NCBI GenBank assembly: GCA_964398985.1 | Contig: CAYNOS010000017.1 | Location: forward strand, 1 to 51,110 | DNA length: 51,110 bases | Source of the DNA: CAYMRL01 sp964398985 | Lineage (GTDB): Bacteria; Deinococcota; Deinococci; Deinococcales; Trueperaceae | Direction: 5' to 3' | In this document: positions 33,918 through 44,468 of the stretch, piece by piece | Layout of the letters: the number at the start of each line of letters is the position of its first letter | How positions within the stretch are numbered: position 1 is the first letter of the stretch | Made by a program: the position numbers and the translations under genes | The notes under the pieces: generated by a model | Databases searched by the model: none | Told to the model about the DNA's origin: nothing | Seen by the model: the letters and a program-made list of their open reading frames with translations, nothing else

Positions 33918-35605
33918 CGACCGAACGGCACACGTTTCCGGCAGGCGAACCCGCGGCGCCTCTGTGGCCGCGCAGCACGACCACCTACCTCGGCGTGGTT
34001 GCCGCCGTCCTCAACGCCGGCCTGCGCGTTGCGATAGTTCCGCTGTTCGTGGCTCCCCTCTTCGATCAGGTCCTGACCGCGACCGACGCCTCGGCCCTGC
34101 CCAGGGTGCTGGCGACGGCCGCGACAGTCGCCATCCTCGGCAGCCTGGCGTTGTGGGCGCAAGACGCGCTCCTAGGGCGCGCGGCGGCTGCGGGCGCGGC
34201 GGCCACGCGCAGCCGCGTGTACCGCAGTCTGCTGGGACGCCAACCAGGAACCTTGCCGGCCGCCAGCGGCGCGCTAAGCGCGCGCGTGGCCGGCGACGTT
34301 CGGGAGGTCGAGACGTTCGTCAGGTACGGGCTCGGAACCCTGGTCGCCGAGTCTGCCACCTTGGCCGGCATCCTGCTCCTAATGCTGCGTACCGACGCGC
34401 GCTCGGCCCTCACGCTGGTGCTGCTGGCCGTCCCCACGGTCCTCGCTCTGCGCTTCAGCGGAGCCGCCTTGGGGCGCGCCGCCGAGCGTTCGATGCGCGG
34501 CAGCGAAGGTCTTGGCCAGCACCTGCAGGAGGGGCTCAGGCATCACGAAGCGGTACGGGCGTTCGGCGCCAAGGACTTCATGATCGCCCGCTTCGAGCGG
34601 CACAACGAGCTGACCGCGAGCGAGATGGCGCGCCGGCATCTGATCGCGGGGGCCCAGGTGCCGCTGGTCCAGGTGCTGGTGTTCGCGGCCGTCGGGGTGC
34701 TCGTCGTCCTGCTGGTCGCCGGCGTCGAGCGCGGGGCGCTGAGCGTCGGCGACGTGGTCTCGTTCCTGACGCTGGCAGCGCTGGCCAGCACGCCGACGCA
34801 GTTGCTTCCGCAGGGCTACGCGCTGCTGGCTCAGGCGAAGGCGGCGGCGACCCGCCTCGACGAGTTGCTCGTCGAGGCGCCGCCGAGCGAGCACCAGGCG
34901 GGCGCAGAGCCGGTACCCGGAGCGCCGGTCTTGCGCATCAAGAACCTCCACTCCCGCTATGCCGGCGGCGGGGAGGTCCTCGGCGGCGTGACGCTCGAGC
35001 TGCCGAACACCAGCCTGGTCGCTGTCGCCGGCCCCAGCGGGAGCGGCAAGACGACGCTCCTGCGCAGCCTGCTCGGCTTCCTGCCGTCGAACGTCGGCAC
35101 GGTCGAGTGGCACGGCCGCGAAGTCACGAGCTACGGCGAGAGCCAGTTGGGCAGCGTCGTGGGCTACGTCCCGCAAGGTTTCGATCTGATCAGCGGGGAG
35201 CTGCGCCAGGCGCTGGCGTTCGGACGGGTCGTCGGCGACGACGATCTGTGGCGCGTGCTCGCAGCTGTCGGCATGCACGAGGTGATCGCCGCTCTGCCCG
35301 GCGGCCTCGACGCCGAGCTCGGCGAGGACGGCGGTGGTCTCTCCGGCGGGCAGCGGCAGCGGTTGGCGATCGCCAGAGCCCTGGTCGGGCGACCGGACGC
35401 GCTGCTGCTGGACGAGCCGACATCCAACCTCGACGCCGACTCCGAGAGGGAGATCGCGGCGCTGCTGGTGGAGCTCGCTCGCGAACGCCTGGTGGTGGCC
35501 GTGGCGCACCGCCCGGCGCTGCTGGCCGCGGCTGATACGGTCTACAAGATCGAAGACGGACTGTTGGTGCGTGTCAGTCCGACGGCATTGGGTGAGCTGA
35601 CGTGA
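33914..35605 (+). CDS. MsbA-like ABC half-transporter
   Basis: Fused membrane and ATPase domains in 563 residues. Several hydrophobic segments lie in the first 300 residues. The ATPase follows with Walker A GPSGSGKTT at 373-381, signature LSGGQ at 476-480, Walker B ALLLDEPTSNLD, and H-loop His in AVAHRP. Half-transporters of this type export lipids or peptides. Translational coupling to the LpxB-related gene suggests it flips the glycolipid made by this cluster, as MsbA does. It could also serve another lipid. Confidence 0.85.
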   Translation: MTTERHTFPAGEPAAPLWPRSTTTYLGVVAAVLNAGLRVAIVPLFVAPLFDQVLTATDASALPRVLATAATVAILGSLALWAQDALLGRAAAAGAAATRSRVYRSLLGRQPGTLPAASGALSARVAGDVREVETFVRYGLGTLVAESATLAGILLLMLRTDARSALTLVLLAVPTVLALRFSGAALGRAAERSMRGSEGLGQHLQEGLRHHEAVRAFGAKDFMIARFERHNELTASEMARRHLIAGAQVPLVQVLVFAAVGVLVVLLVAGVERGALSVGDVVSFLTLAALASTPTQLLPQGYALLAQAKAAATRLDELLVEAPPSEHQAGAEPVPGAPVLRIKNLHSRYAGGGEVLGGVTLELPNTSLVAVAGPSGSGKTTLLRSLLGFLPSNVGTVEWHGREVTSYGESQLGSVVGYVPQGFDLISGELRQALAFGRVVGDDDLWRVLAAVGMHEVIAALPGGLDAELGEDGGGLSGGQRQRLAIARALVGRPDALLLDEPTSNLDADSEREIAALLVELARERLVVAVAHRPALLAAADTVYKIEDGLLVRVSPTALGELT

Positions 35606-36357
35606 TCTACGACCTCGACCCGGAGCTCTACGACCTGCAGTACGCCGCCTACCGCGACGACGTGCCGTTCTACCTGCGCCTCGCCGCTGAGCTCGGCGGG
35701 CCCATCCTCGAGCTGGGGGCCGGCACCGGCCGTCTGACGGAGGCTCTGGCCGGCGCCGGACACGAGGTCGTCGGGGTCGACGCGGCTGCGGCGATGCTGG
35801 AGAGAGCGAGAGCTCGGCTCGCCAGGTACAGCGCGTCGGGTCTGGTGACGTTGGCGCACGCCGACATGCGCGAACTCACCCTTGACCGCCAGTTCCCGCT
35901 GGTGATCGCCCCATTCAACGCGCTGATGCACGCCTACACGGTGCGAGATCAGGACCAGACGCTGGCGGGCGTCAGGCGGCACCTCGCGCCCGGCGGCACC
36001 TTCGCGTTCGACGTGTACCAGCCGCACCTGGGGCCGACCGAGGTGTTGCGCCGCGAGCCCGAGTTCGCGGGCCTGGCGGGTCCTGGCAGCGAGCTGTTCC
36101 TGGTGCAGCACCACGATCCGGAGGCGCAGCTGGTCGAGAGCCTGTACTTCCTCGACGAGGTCGACCTCGACGGCTCGCTCAAGCGTCGCAGCGCGCGCCT
36201 GCTGCAGCGCTACTTCACGCGCTTCGAGCTCGAACGCGCTCTCACGCAGGCTGGCCTCGGCAACCTGCGCGTGTTCGGCGGCTTCGAGAAGCAGCGCCTG
36301 AGCGCAGCCAGCCCCATGATCGTAGGGGTGGCGTTGGCGTCGACGGCGGCGCCCTGA
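35602..36357 (+). CDS. Class I SAM-dependent methyltransferase
   Basis: A 251-residue Rossmann methyltransferase. The SAM-binding motif LELGAGTGRLTEALAGAG is followed by an acidic VVGVDAAAAML. A region around LVIAPFNALMHAYTV lies where the third conserved strand is expected. Substrate unknown. GTG start overlapping the ABC exporter stop (GTGA) makes it the last gene of the lpx-exporter run, so it may modify the exported lipid or sugar. A separate small-molecule role is possible. Converges with the serine-pathway operon across 17 bases with no visible terminator. Confidence 0.8.
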   Translation: MIYDLDPELYDLQYAAYRDDVPFYLRLAAELGGPILELGAGTGRLTEALAGAGHEVVGVDAAAAMLERARARLARYSASGLVTLAHADMRELTLDRQFPLVIAPFNALMHAYTVRDQDQTLAGVRRHLAPGGTFAFDVYQPHLGPTEVLRREPEFAGLAGPGSELFLVQHHDPEAQLVESLYFLDEVDLDGSLKRRSARLLQRYFTRFELERALTQAGLGNLRVFGGFEKQRLSAASPMIVGVALASTAAP

Positions 36358-36374
36358 AGTCCCGAATTGGCGCT

Positions 36375-37016
36375 CTAGGAGTCCTCGACCTTGAGCCGCT
36401 CGAAGATGCGCCAGTCGCTGCTGCGTACGACGAAGGCCTCAGGCATCGCCAGTGACGACCACAGAGCGTACGGATCGAGTCCGTTCGGCGCCGCCAGCAG
36501 CAACGTCATGACCGTTCCGTGGCTCACGATGGCCAGCCTTCTGCCTGGCTGAGCCGCCAGCACCGACGTCACCGCCGCGCGGAACCTCGCAGCCGCCTCG
36601 TTGGCGGTCTCGTCACCGAACACCAGGGTATCGGGACTGGCGAAGAACCTTCGCATCGTCCGCTGGAACTCGTCTGGCTCCACGAGCGGCTCGTCGGCCC
36701 GGTGATGCTCCTCGAGGCCTGGCGCGGTGCCGACCTCGGCGGCCAGCGAGTGGGCGAGGCTGCGCGCGGTGGCGAGGGCCTTGATCTCACGGCTGGCGAT
36801 CACCAGGTCGATGCCGGATCCGCTGGTGGTAGGTGGCGCTCCCGCTCCCCGACCCTCGGAGCTGGGAGCGACCTTCAGCGGCACCGCTGCCAGGGCCCGG
36901 CCGAGAGCCGCGGTCTCCTCCATCGCCCCGGGAGCGAGTGTCCACAGCGCCGCCGGCAACCCCGCCTGGGGCAGGCTTCGGGCGTGGCGCACCAGCACCA
37001 GATCGGGACCGGTCAT
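36375..37016 (-). CDS. Histidine phosphatase family protein (possible phosphoserine phosphatase)
   Basis: A 213-residue phosphoglycerate-mutase-fold phosphatase. The phospho-accepting His lies in LVLVRHARS, and the second His in LAIVSHGTVMTLLL. I start at the ATG at 37016, which overlaps the aminotransferase stop (ATGA). The longer open frame upstream is out-of-phase coding. Some members of this family are metal-independent phosphoserine phosphatases, described in Hydrogenobacter. Being the third gene after serA and a class V aminotransferase makes that role plausible, but the substrate is an inference. Confidence 0.82.
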   Translation of the reverse strand: MTGPDLVLVRHARSLPQAGLPAALWTLAPGAMEETAALGRALAAVPLKVAPSSEGRGAGAPPTTSGSGIDLVIASREIKALATARSLAHSLAAEVGTAPGLEEHHRADEPLVEPDEFQRTMRRFFASPDTLVFGDETANEAAARFRAAVTSVLAAQPGRRLAIVSHGTVMTLLLAAPNGLDPYALWSSLAMPEAFVVRSSDWRIFERLKVEDS

Positions 37017-38206
37017 GGGGTAGACGAGTTGCCGGGATCGCCAGCGTCGAGAGCGCGCAACGCGGCCGCAACAGCGGCTCCGCGCTCGAACGCGAGGCGT
37101 GGCGCGACCTCCAGGAGCGCGTCCTCCAGCGCCGCGGCCACGACCACGGCGTCGTAGCGGTCGCACCAGCCGAGGAGCGAAGGCCTCAGCAGGCGTGCCT
37201 TCAGCGCATCCTGACCGCCGGCCAACGTCACGCCGCGCCGCCGGGCGGCCGCCACCAGCGAGCCGGCGTCGACACCTGCCGGCACCGACAACGCGGCCAC
37301 TGCCGGGCTCGGCGGGCGCGCGAAACGGCGCATGCCAAGCGCCTCGCCGGCCGCCAGCAGCGCTTCGTTGAGCGTCTGACGGTGATGCCACAGCGCCTCG
37401 GGCGCGGACTCCAGCAGCAGGTCGAGGGCCACGTCGAGTCCCGCCACCAGGCTCACGGCCGGCGTGAAGGCCGTCTCGCCGACGCGCTGCTTGGGCAGCT
37501 CGCGGCGCAGGTCGAGGTAGAAGCCGGTGCCGGTCGCCGGCCGCGCCTGAGCTCTGCGCCAGGCGCGCTGCGAGAGCCACACGAAGGCCAGCCCCGGCGG
37601 CGTCATAACGCCCTTCTGCGAACCCGCGACGACGGCATCGAGACCCCATGCGAGCGGCCGCAACTCGGCGGCTGCCAGGCTGGTGACGGCATCGACCAGC
37701 ACCAGTGCGTCGGGGTGAGCGTCCCTGACTGCTCGCGCCACGCCCGCCACGTCGTGCAGGACTCCCGTGGAGGTTTCCGAGTGCACCACGCTCACCGCGT
37801 CCAGCCGCGGCAGCGCGGACAGCGCCGCCGCCAACTCGGCGAGGTCGAAGTCAGCGCCAGGTTCGGCCGTCAGCGTGGTGACCTGGTGCCCGAACGTGCT
37901 CGCGAGCTGCGCCCAGCGCTCCCCGAACTTCCCGCCGCTCAGGGCCAACACCGCGGATCCGGGCGCCAGGGCGGTCGCCAGCGCCGCCTCGAACCCGGCG
38001 GTGCCGCTGCCGGTGACGATCAGCACGTCGTCGCCGGCGACGCCGAATACCTCGGCCAAGCGTGAGCGCGTGCGCGTGAAGAGCTCCCTGAAGGCCGGCG
38101 AGCGGTGGTGAGCCACGGGCCGCGCCAGGGCCGCGAGCACCTGCGGCGGGACCTCTACCGGACCGGGAGCGTAGAGCCGCTCCTTGTCGAACACCTTGGA
38201 CGTCAC
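37013..38206 (-). CDS. Class V aminotransferase (alanine/serine-glyoxylate or phosphoserine type)
   Basis: PLP enzyme of 397 residues with the GTG at 38206 as start, overlapping the serA stop (GTGA). The N-terminus LYAPGPVEVPPQVLAAL matches the AGXT/PucG group. SETSTGVLHD and LVDAVTSLAA include the PLP-nitrogen Asp, and VVAGSQKGVMTPPGLAF has the Schiff-base Lys. Family members use serine, alanine and glyoxylate, and some act as phosphoserine aminotransferase where SerC is missing. The serA neighbour favours the last role. Confidence 0.85.
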   Translation of the reverse strand: MTSKVFDKERLYAPGPVEVPPQVLAALARPVAHHRSPAFRELFTRTRSRLAEVFGVAGDDVLIVTGSGTAGFEAALATALAPGSAVLALSGGKFGERWAQLASTFGHQVTTLTAEPGADFDLAELAAALSALPRLDAVSVVHSETSTGVLHDVAGVARAVRDAHPDALVLVDAVTSLAAAELRPLAWGLDAVVAGSQKGVMTPPGLAFVWLSQRAWRRAQARPATGTGFYLDLRRELPKQRVGETAFTPAVSLVAGLDVALDLLLESAPEALWHHRQTLNEALLAAGEALGMRRFARPPSPAVAALSVPAGVDAGSLVAAARRRGVTLAGGQDALKARLLRPSLLGWCDRYDAVVVAAALEDALLEVAPRLAFERGAAVAAALRALDAGDPGNSSTP

Positions 38207-39771
38207 AGGCGCGCCAGTCTGAGGCTGTGGATCACGTCCCGCATCCCCCTCAGCAACGCCAGCACCGTCTCGCTGGGCGTCTGATCGACGGTGAGCACGA
38301 ACATCGCCAGCCCCGCATCGCCGACACGCGCGAGCTGCATGCTGATGATGTTCACGCCCGCCTCCCCGAGCACGGTTCCCACCCGGCCGACGGCGCCGGG
38401 GCGATCGTAGTTGGTGCACACCAGCATGGTGCCTTCGGGGCGGATCTCGAGCGCGTAGCCATCAATGCTGGTGATTCGCGGCTTGCCGGCGAGGACGGTG
38501 CCGCCGACGCTGGTGCGGCCTTCGGACGTCACAGCCGTGACCAGGACATGCGTCGTGTAACCGCGGTCTTCCACCGCCATCGCCTTGGTGACGCGGATGT
38601 CGCGGTCCTTCGCGAGCGACAGGGCGTTCACGTAGGTCGGCGGCTCGTTGAGGAACGGCTCGAGCGCGCCCTTGACCACCGCCGTGCCGATCGGATCGGG
38701 AGCCAGCCCGAAGTCGCCGGCGAACTCGACCTCGATCTCGAGGACACGCCCGTTGGCCAACTGGGCGGCGGCACTTCCCAGCGTCTCGCCAAGATCCAGG
38801 TGGGTTCCGAGCACCCGCATCACGTCGGGCGCCAGCGCCGGCGCGTTGACGATGCCGCGCGAGTAGTCGCCGCGCAACGCCATGGCCGTGCGTTCCAGGA
38901 TCTCGCTGCCGACCCGGTCCTGCGCTTCGACCGTGTTGGCCCCGAGGTGGGCCGTCAGCACGACGTCGTCGCGGCCGAGGAGCGGGTCGCTGGGGTCCGG
39001 CGGCTCGCGGACGAACACGTCGAGCCCGGCACCGAACACCGCCCCGGCCTCGAGAGCTGCCGCCAGCGCATGCTCGTCGATGATGCCGCCGCGGGCGGCG
39101 TTGACTACGATGGCTCCGCGGGGCAGCAGCGCGAGCTCCGCCGCGCCGATCATGCCGGCGGTCTCATCGGTTAGCGGCGTGTGAACGCTGAGGAAGTCCG
39201 AGCGCGCCAGCAGCTCGGGGAGCTTCTCGAACAACTCGACCTTGAGGTCGAGTGCCCTCTGCGGGTTGATGTACGGGTCGTAGGCAGCTACCTGCATGCC
39301 GAGGGCCGAGGCCCTCTTGGCGACCAGCGACCCGATGCGGCCGAGGCCAACGATGCCGAGCCTGGCGTCCTTGACTTCCCGGCCCAGGTACTTGCGGTCC
39401 CAATGGCCGGCGCGGATCAGACGGTCCGAGCGCGCCACGCCGCGAGCCGCGGCCAGCATCAGCGCGATGGCCAGCTCGGCGGCCGAGACGTTGTTGGCCT
39501 CGGGGGCGTTCACGACCAAGACGCCGCGACGGCTGGCCGCCTCCATGTCGATGTTGTCGACGCCGACCCCGCCGCGCCCGATCACCTTGAGCTTGGCTCC
39601 GTGAGCCAGCAGTTCCTCGTCGACGCTGGTGCGGCTGCGCGTGACGATGGCGTCGAAGTCGCCGATGACCTCGAGCAGTTCCTCGCGCGCGATGCCGGCG
39701 CGATCGACGATCTCGATGCCGTCGGGCACCACGCTGCCCAGGTTGACGCTGTCGGTGACGAGGATCTTCAT
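38203..39771 (-). CDS. serA: D-3-phosphoglycerate dehydrogenase, long form
   Basis: First step of serine synthesis, oxidising 3-phosphoglycerate. The 522 residues are the long form. The catalytic and NAD domain carries GIVGLGRIGSL, VVNAARGGIID and LTAHLGANTVEAQDR with the catalytic His. An intervening allosteric domain (about 315-445) and a C-terminal ACT domain (MLVCTNYDRPGAVGRVG onward) follow, suggesting feedback by serine. The ATG at 39771 is preferred over one nine codons upstream because it gives MKILVTDSV. The stop overlaps the aminotransferase gene. Confidence 0.95.
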   Translation of the reverse strand: MKILVTDSVNLGSVVPDGIEIVDRAGIAREELLEVIGDFDAIVTRSRTSVDEELLAHGAKLKVIGRGGVGVDNIDMEAASRRGVLVVNAPEANNVSAAELAIALMLAAARGVARSDRLIRAGHWDRKYLGREVKDARLGIVGLGRIGSLVAKRASALGMQVAAYDPYINPQRALDLKVELFEKLPELLARSDFLSVHTPLTDETAGMIGAAELALLPRGAIVVNAARGGIIDEHALAAALEAGAVFGAGLDVFVREPPDPSDPLLGRDDVVLTAHLGANTVEAQDRVGSEILERTAMALRGDYSRGIVNAPALAPDVMRVLGTHLDLGETLGSAAAQLANGRVLEIEVEFAGDFGLAPDPIGTAVVKGALEPFLNEPPTYVNALSLAKDRDIRVTKAMAVEDRGYTTHVLVTAVTSEGRTSVGGTVLAGKPRITSIDGYALEIRPEGTMLVCTNYDRPGAVGRVGTVLGEAGVNIISMQLARVGDAGLAMFVLTVDQTPSETVLALLRGMRDVIHSLRLARL

Positions 39772-39782
39772 CCCAGCGCGAA

Positions 39783-39788
39783 ACGATA
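39783..39788 (-). promoter_or_regulatory. -10 box (TATCGT) of the serA operon
   Basis: TATCGT on the minus strand ends 11 bases before the serA ATG, so a transcript would have a leader of only about 4-5 bases. No -35 is visible. Confidence 0.4.
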
Positions 39789-39844
39789 TCACTTGCACGC
39801 TGGGTGACTCGCCGGCCGCGGCCGGTGCCTGCTACACGCGACGT

Positions 39845-40783
39845 TCAGTAGACGAAGCCGGTGACCGTCCAACCGGCCGGCACAGGGAAGCTGTCGACTC
39901 CCAGAACGTCCATGAACAACTCGCCCGACAGCCTCAACAGCGTGGCGTGGCCGTTCAACGCGGCCTCGAGGGCGACGGCTCCCTCCCGCTCGAGGTCGGG
40001 GACCTGCGGGTAGAAGATGATGTCGATGCGCGTCGTCTGACCAGCAGCAATCGGTACCGGGCGCATGTCCTCGAAGGCGACGGGCCAGTTGCCGAGCGTC
40101 AGGAGCAGCTCCTTGCCGTGCAGGAAGTAGCCGATGTCGCCCGGGTTGTTGGCTTGCATGACGACCTGCACGACGGGCACGTCGGGTCTCAGCAGGTAGA
40201 CCCGGGACGCCGTCTCGTCGAGCCTCAGCAGGGGCGCCTGCACCGACTGCCGGGCGAGGGTCTCGCCCTCCACCAGCTCGCGGGAACGGGTCTCGAAAGC
40301 GTAGCCGGCCGAACTGAACCGCATGGTTCCGTCGATGCGGAAGCGCAAGGGCCGGTCGGCGAACGAGCGCGCGGCCGCGCGCAGCAGATCGGTGGAGCCG
40401 GTCAGCGAGGCAGCGATATCGAACCTGACGGGTGCCGTGGCATGTGGCTCGAGGAACACAGCGGGCGCCACGGCGCCGCGGACCACCGATCGGTCCTCGA
40501 GGAACACCTCGTAGGCGACCGACTCGAGGAGCACACCGAACTGGTTCGGGTTGGTCACGAGCGTGCCGACGACCATCTCGAGGCCGCCTCCGGCGCCGGG
40601 CGGATCGAAGCGCTCGATGCTCGTCTGGCCGGCGATCACCTCGAAGGTTGGCGGCAGGATGTCCTGGATCTGCTCGGTCCGGCGGATCTCAGACCTTGGC
40701 GCGCACGCCGTGATCGCCAGGCCGGCGGCCAGCACCGCCGCCAGCACGACGCGGGCGCGAACGCGCGGCACGAGGACGCTCAC
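39845..40783 (-). CDS. LEA14/WHy-domain lipoprotein
   Basis: A 312-residue predicted lipoprotein. The signal peptide ends in the lipobox ITAC. Two repeats of a WHy-type (LEA_2) beta domain follow, about 50-165 (VVGTLVTNPNQFGVLLESVA) and about 190-300 (VVMQANNPGDIGYFLHGKEL). Each opens with a strand, the Asn-Pro turn and a long strand. Proteins of this family are linked to desiccation and stress tolerance, which suits a radiation- or drought-tolerant phylum. Location is probably the outer face of the inner membrane or the outer membrane. GTG start with a TAGACT box 6 bases upstream. Confidence 0.75.
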   Translation of the reverse strand: MSVLVPRVRARVVLAAVLAAGLAITACAPRSEIRRTEQIQDILPPTFEVIAGQTSIERFDPPGAGGGLEMVVGTLVTNPNQFGVLLESVAYEVFLEDRSVVRGAVAPAVFLEPHATAPVRFDIAASLTGSTDLLRAAARSFADRPLRFRIDGTMRFSSAGYAFETRSRELVEGETLARQSVQAPLLRLDETASRVYLLRPDVPVVQVVMQANNPGDIGYFLHGKELLLTLGNWPVAFEDMRPVPIAAGQTTRIDIIFYPQVPDLEREGAVALEAALNGHATLLRLSGELFMDVLGVDSFPVPAGWTVTGFVY

Positions 40784-40789
40784 CAGACG

Positions 40790-40795
40790 AGTCTA
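40790..40795 (-). promoter_or_regulatory. -10 box (TAGACT) of the LEA lipoprotein gene, leaderless
   Basis: TGCTAGACT on the minus strand, an extended -10 form, ends 6 bases before the GTG start. No Shine-Dalgarno sequence lies between. Confidence 0.55.
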
Positions 40796-40832
40796 GCACC
40801 GCCACGGAGCGTCACGACGAGCGGGGCGCGGA

Positions 40833-41318
40833 TCAAGCGCGCCCCCTCGGGGGCGGCACCCGCGGCTGCCGCGATGCGAGCGGCGGCGGCGCGAACGAGA
40901 CCAGCACACAGGTGGCGAACAGGGCAAGCGTTACCAGCCCGGCGGCCGCCAAGACGTCGAGCCTGGCTCCCGCATCGCGCAGCGCGAAGTAGAAGAGCAG
41001 CAGCGGCACCGCGGCGTAGACGGCCGCACTCAGGAGCGGCGTGAAGACGGCGAGCCACGGGCGAACAGCGACGCTGCGCCGACCCAACACCACCCCGACG
41101 GCCGCCACCACGAGCGCACCGGCGAGGAAGGCGCCAGCGCCCACGGGCGCGACGCCGGCGCGCACCCCCGCAGCGAGCGTCAGCGCCGCGTGCGCCACGA
41201 CTGGCAGCGTCGCCAACGTCACCAACAGTTTGAAGCGGCCGCGGCCGAGCCAGATCCTCAGCACCAGGCCGGCCCCCAGTCCGCCGACGACAGCCAGCGC
41301 CACGAGCCTAGTCAGCAC
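40833..41318 (-). CDS. Small integral membrane protein, unknown
   Basis: A 161-residue protein with about five hydrophobic helices and an Arg/Pro-rich C-terminal tail. No family recognised. The GTG at 41318 is chosen because GGAGGTGATC, a very long Shine-Dalgarno match, lies just upstream inside the end of recG. The longer open frame only re-reads recG. It starts 2 bases after the recG stop, so the two are cotranscribed. A link to RecG function is not implied. Confidence 0.65.
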   Translation of the reverse strand: MLTRLVALAVVGGLGAGLVLRIWLGRGRFKLLVTLATLPVVAHAALTLAAGVRAGVAPVGAGAFLAGALVVAAVGVVLGRRSVAVRPWLAVFTPLLSAAVYAAVPLLLFYFALRDAGARLDVLAAAGLVTLALFATCVLVSFAPPPLASRQPRVPPPRGRA

Positions 41319-41320
41319 CT

Positions 41321-43441
<2,121 letters not shown>

Positions 43442-43446
43442 GACTC

Positions 43447-43452
43447 ACTCTA
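43447..43452 (-). promoter_or_regulatory. -10 box (TAGAGT) of recG, leaderless
   Basis: TAGAGT on the minus strand ends 5 bases before the recG ATG, and there is no ribosome site. Divergent from the promoter of the binding-protein gene. Confidence 0.5.
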
Positions 43453-43534
43453 CTGGTAGCCGCTCAGGGCCGACGCACCGCAGGACTCCGACCATCACGG
43501 TTAGCACCTGGTTAATGAGTGCGCCCGATACCGG

Positions 43535-43563
43535 TTGCCTGGTGTCGGGAGCGTGGTTATGCT
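43535..43563 (+). promoter_or_regulatory. Promoter of the amino-acid ABC genes
   Basis: TTGCCT at 43535-43540 and TATGCT at 43558-43563, 17 bases apart. A start near 43570 leaves a leader of about 90 bases. The leader includes a small hairpin (GAGCCC/GGGCTC around 43586-43602) and AAGGAG at 43649-43654. Confidence 0.6.
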
Positions 43564-43663
43564 TCGAGCCGACACCCTGCGCCCGAGCCCCACACGGGCT
43601 CCGCGTCGCCTGTCGGTTGACGGCGACTGGCCAGCCGGGAAGATCTCTAAGGAGTTGGTGACG

Positions 43664-44422
43664 TTGAATAGGATCCGCATCGCCTTGGTGGCGCTGGCCT
43701 TGGCCGGCCTTGCCGCCGCCGCATTCGCCCAGGACCTCGGAGGCCGCGTGTTGATCGTCGGCTCCGATACGACCTACCCGCCGTTCGAGACAGTCAACCA
43801 GGAAGGCGAGATCGTCGGCTTCGACGTCGACGTCGTCAACGCGATCTGCGAGCGCGTCAACTGCGTCGCCCAGTTCCAGACCACGGCTTGGGACGGCATC
43901 ATCCCAGCGCTCGCCGCCGGCGAGTTCGACATGATCGCCTCTGGCATGTCGATCACCGAAGAGCGGGCCAGGCAGATACAGTTCACGGACCCGTACCACG
44001 AGGTCAACCAGGCCGTCGCGCTGCGCACCCAGGACGACGACTACACCCTCGAGGACTTCACCGACGGCGATCTGATGCTCGGCGCCCAGGTCGGCACCAC
44101 CAACGCCATTCTGGCCGAGGAGTTGGTTGGCCGCGATCGCGTGCGCCTCTACGACGACTTCAACGCCGCCATCATGGCCCTGATCAACGGCGACGTCGAC
44201 GGCGTGATGATCGATGACACCTCCGCCGACGCGTTCGTCCAACAGTACGCCGGTCAGATCGTCGCCGGCATCCGCGACGTGCAGTCCGGAGACGTCCTCG
44301 GCTTCGCGGTGCGGCTCGGCGACGAGCTGGTCGACGCGCTCAATGCCGGCCTGGCGATGATCCGGGCCGACGGCACGCTCGACGCGCTCGTCGAGAAGTG
44401 GCTAGTGGAGAGCGACGAGTAG
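43664..44422 (+). CDS. Amino-acid ABC transporter substrate-binding protein
   Basis: Periplasmic family-3 binding protein of about 252 residues. A signal peptide ends AAAAFAQ. The mature protein begins RVLIVGSDTTYPPFETVNQ, with GEIVGFDVDVVNAICE and WDGIIPALAAGEFDMIASGM as family blocks. RARQIQFTDPYHE follows, and the ligand-binding Asp is in GDVDGVMIDDTSAD. The ligand is a polar amino acid that cannot be named. Start: AAGGAG (43649-43654) is 9 bases before the TTG at 43664 and only 3 before a GTG at 43658. I prefer the TTG. The 41 codons further up are not supported. Confidence 0.88.
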   Translation: MNRIRIALVALALAGLAAAAFAQDLGGRVLIVGSDTTYPPFETVNQEGEIVGFDVDVVNAICERVNCVAQFQTTAWDGIIPALAAGEFDMIASGMSITEERARQIQFTDPYHEVNQAVALRTQDDDYTLEDFTDGDLMLGAQVGTTNAILAEELVGRDRVRLYDDFNAAIMALINGDVDGVMIDDTSADAFVQQYAGQIVAGIRDVQSGDVLGFAVRLGDELVDALNAGLAMIRADGTLDALVEKWLVESDE

Positions 44423-44468
44423 CACCGGTCGCTAACCAGATGGTTCACCGCAGGCGCGCGGGCCTCCA

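Noticed and set aside
36375..37649. Long N-terminal extension of the histidine phosphatase
   Set aside because: The extra 211 codons re-read the aminotransferase gene in another frame as Arg/Gly-rich sequence. The ATG at 37016 overlaps the aminotransferase stop.
38207..38419. N-terminal extension of the class V aminotransferase
   Set aside because: It re-reads the serA ACT domain out of phase. The GTG at 38206 gives the family start.
43501..43522. CIRCE-like element (TTAGCAC ... GAGTGC) upstream of the amino-acid binding protein gene
   Set aside because: The half-sites are 2 bases too close and the inner bases of the left arm (CT instead of TC) and the outer bases of the right arm do not match. 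No chaperone gene follows.
43535..43663. Upstream part of the binding-protein open frame as coding
   Set aside because: It contains the promoter and the leader, with AAGGAG just before 43658-43664. The signal peptide begins after that point.
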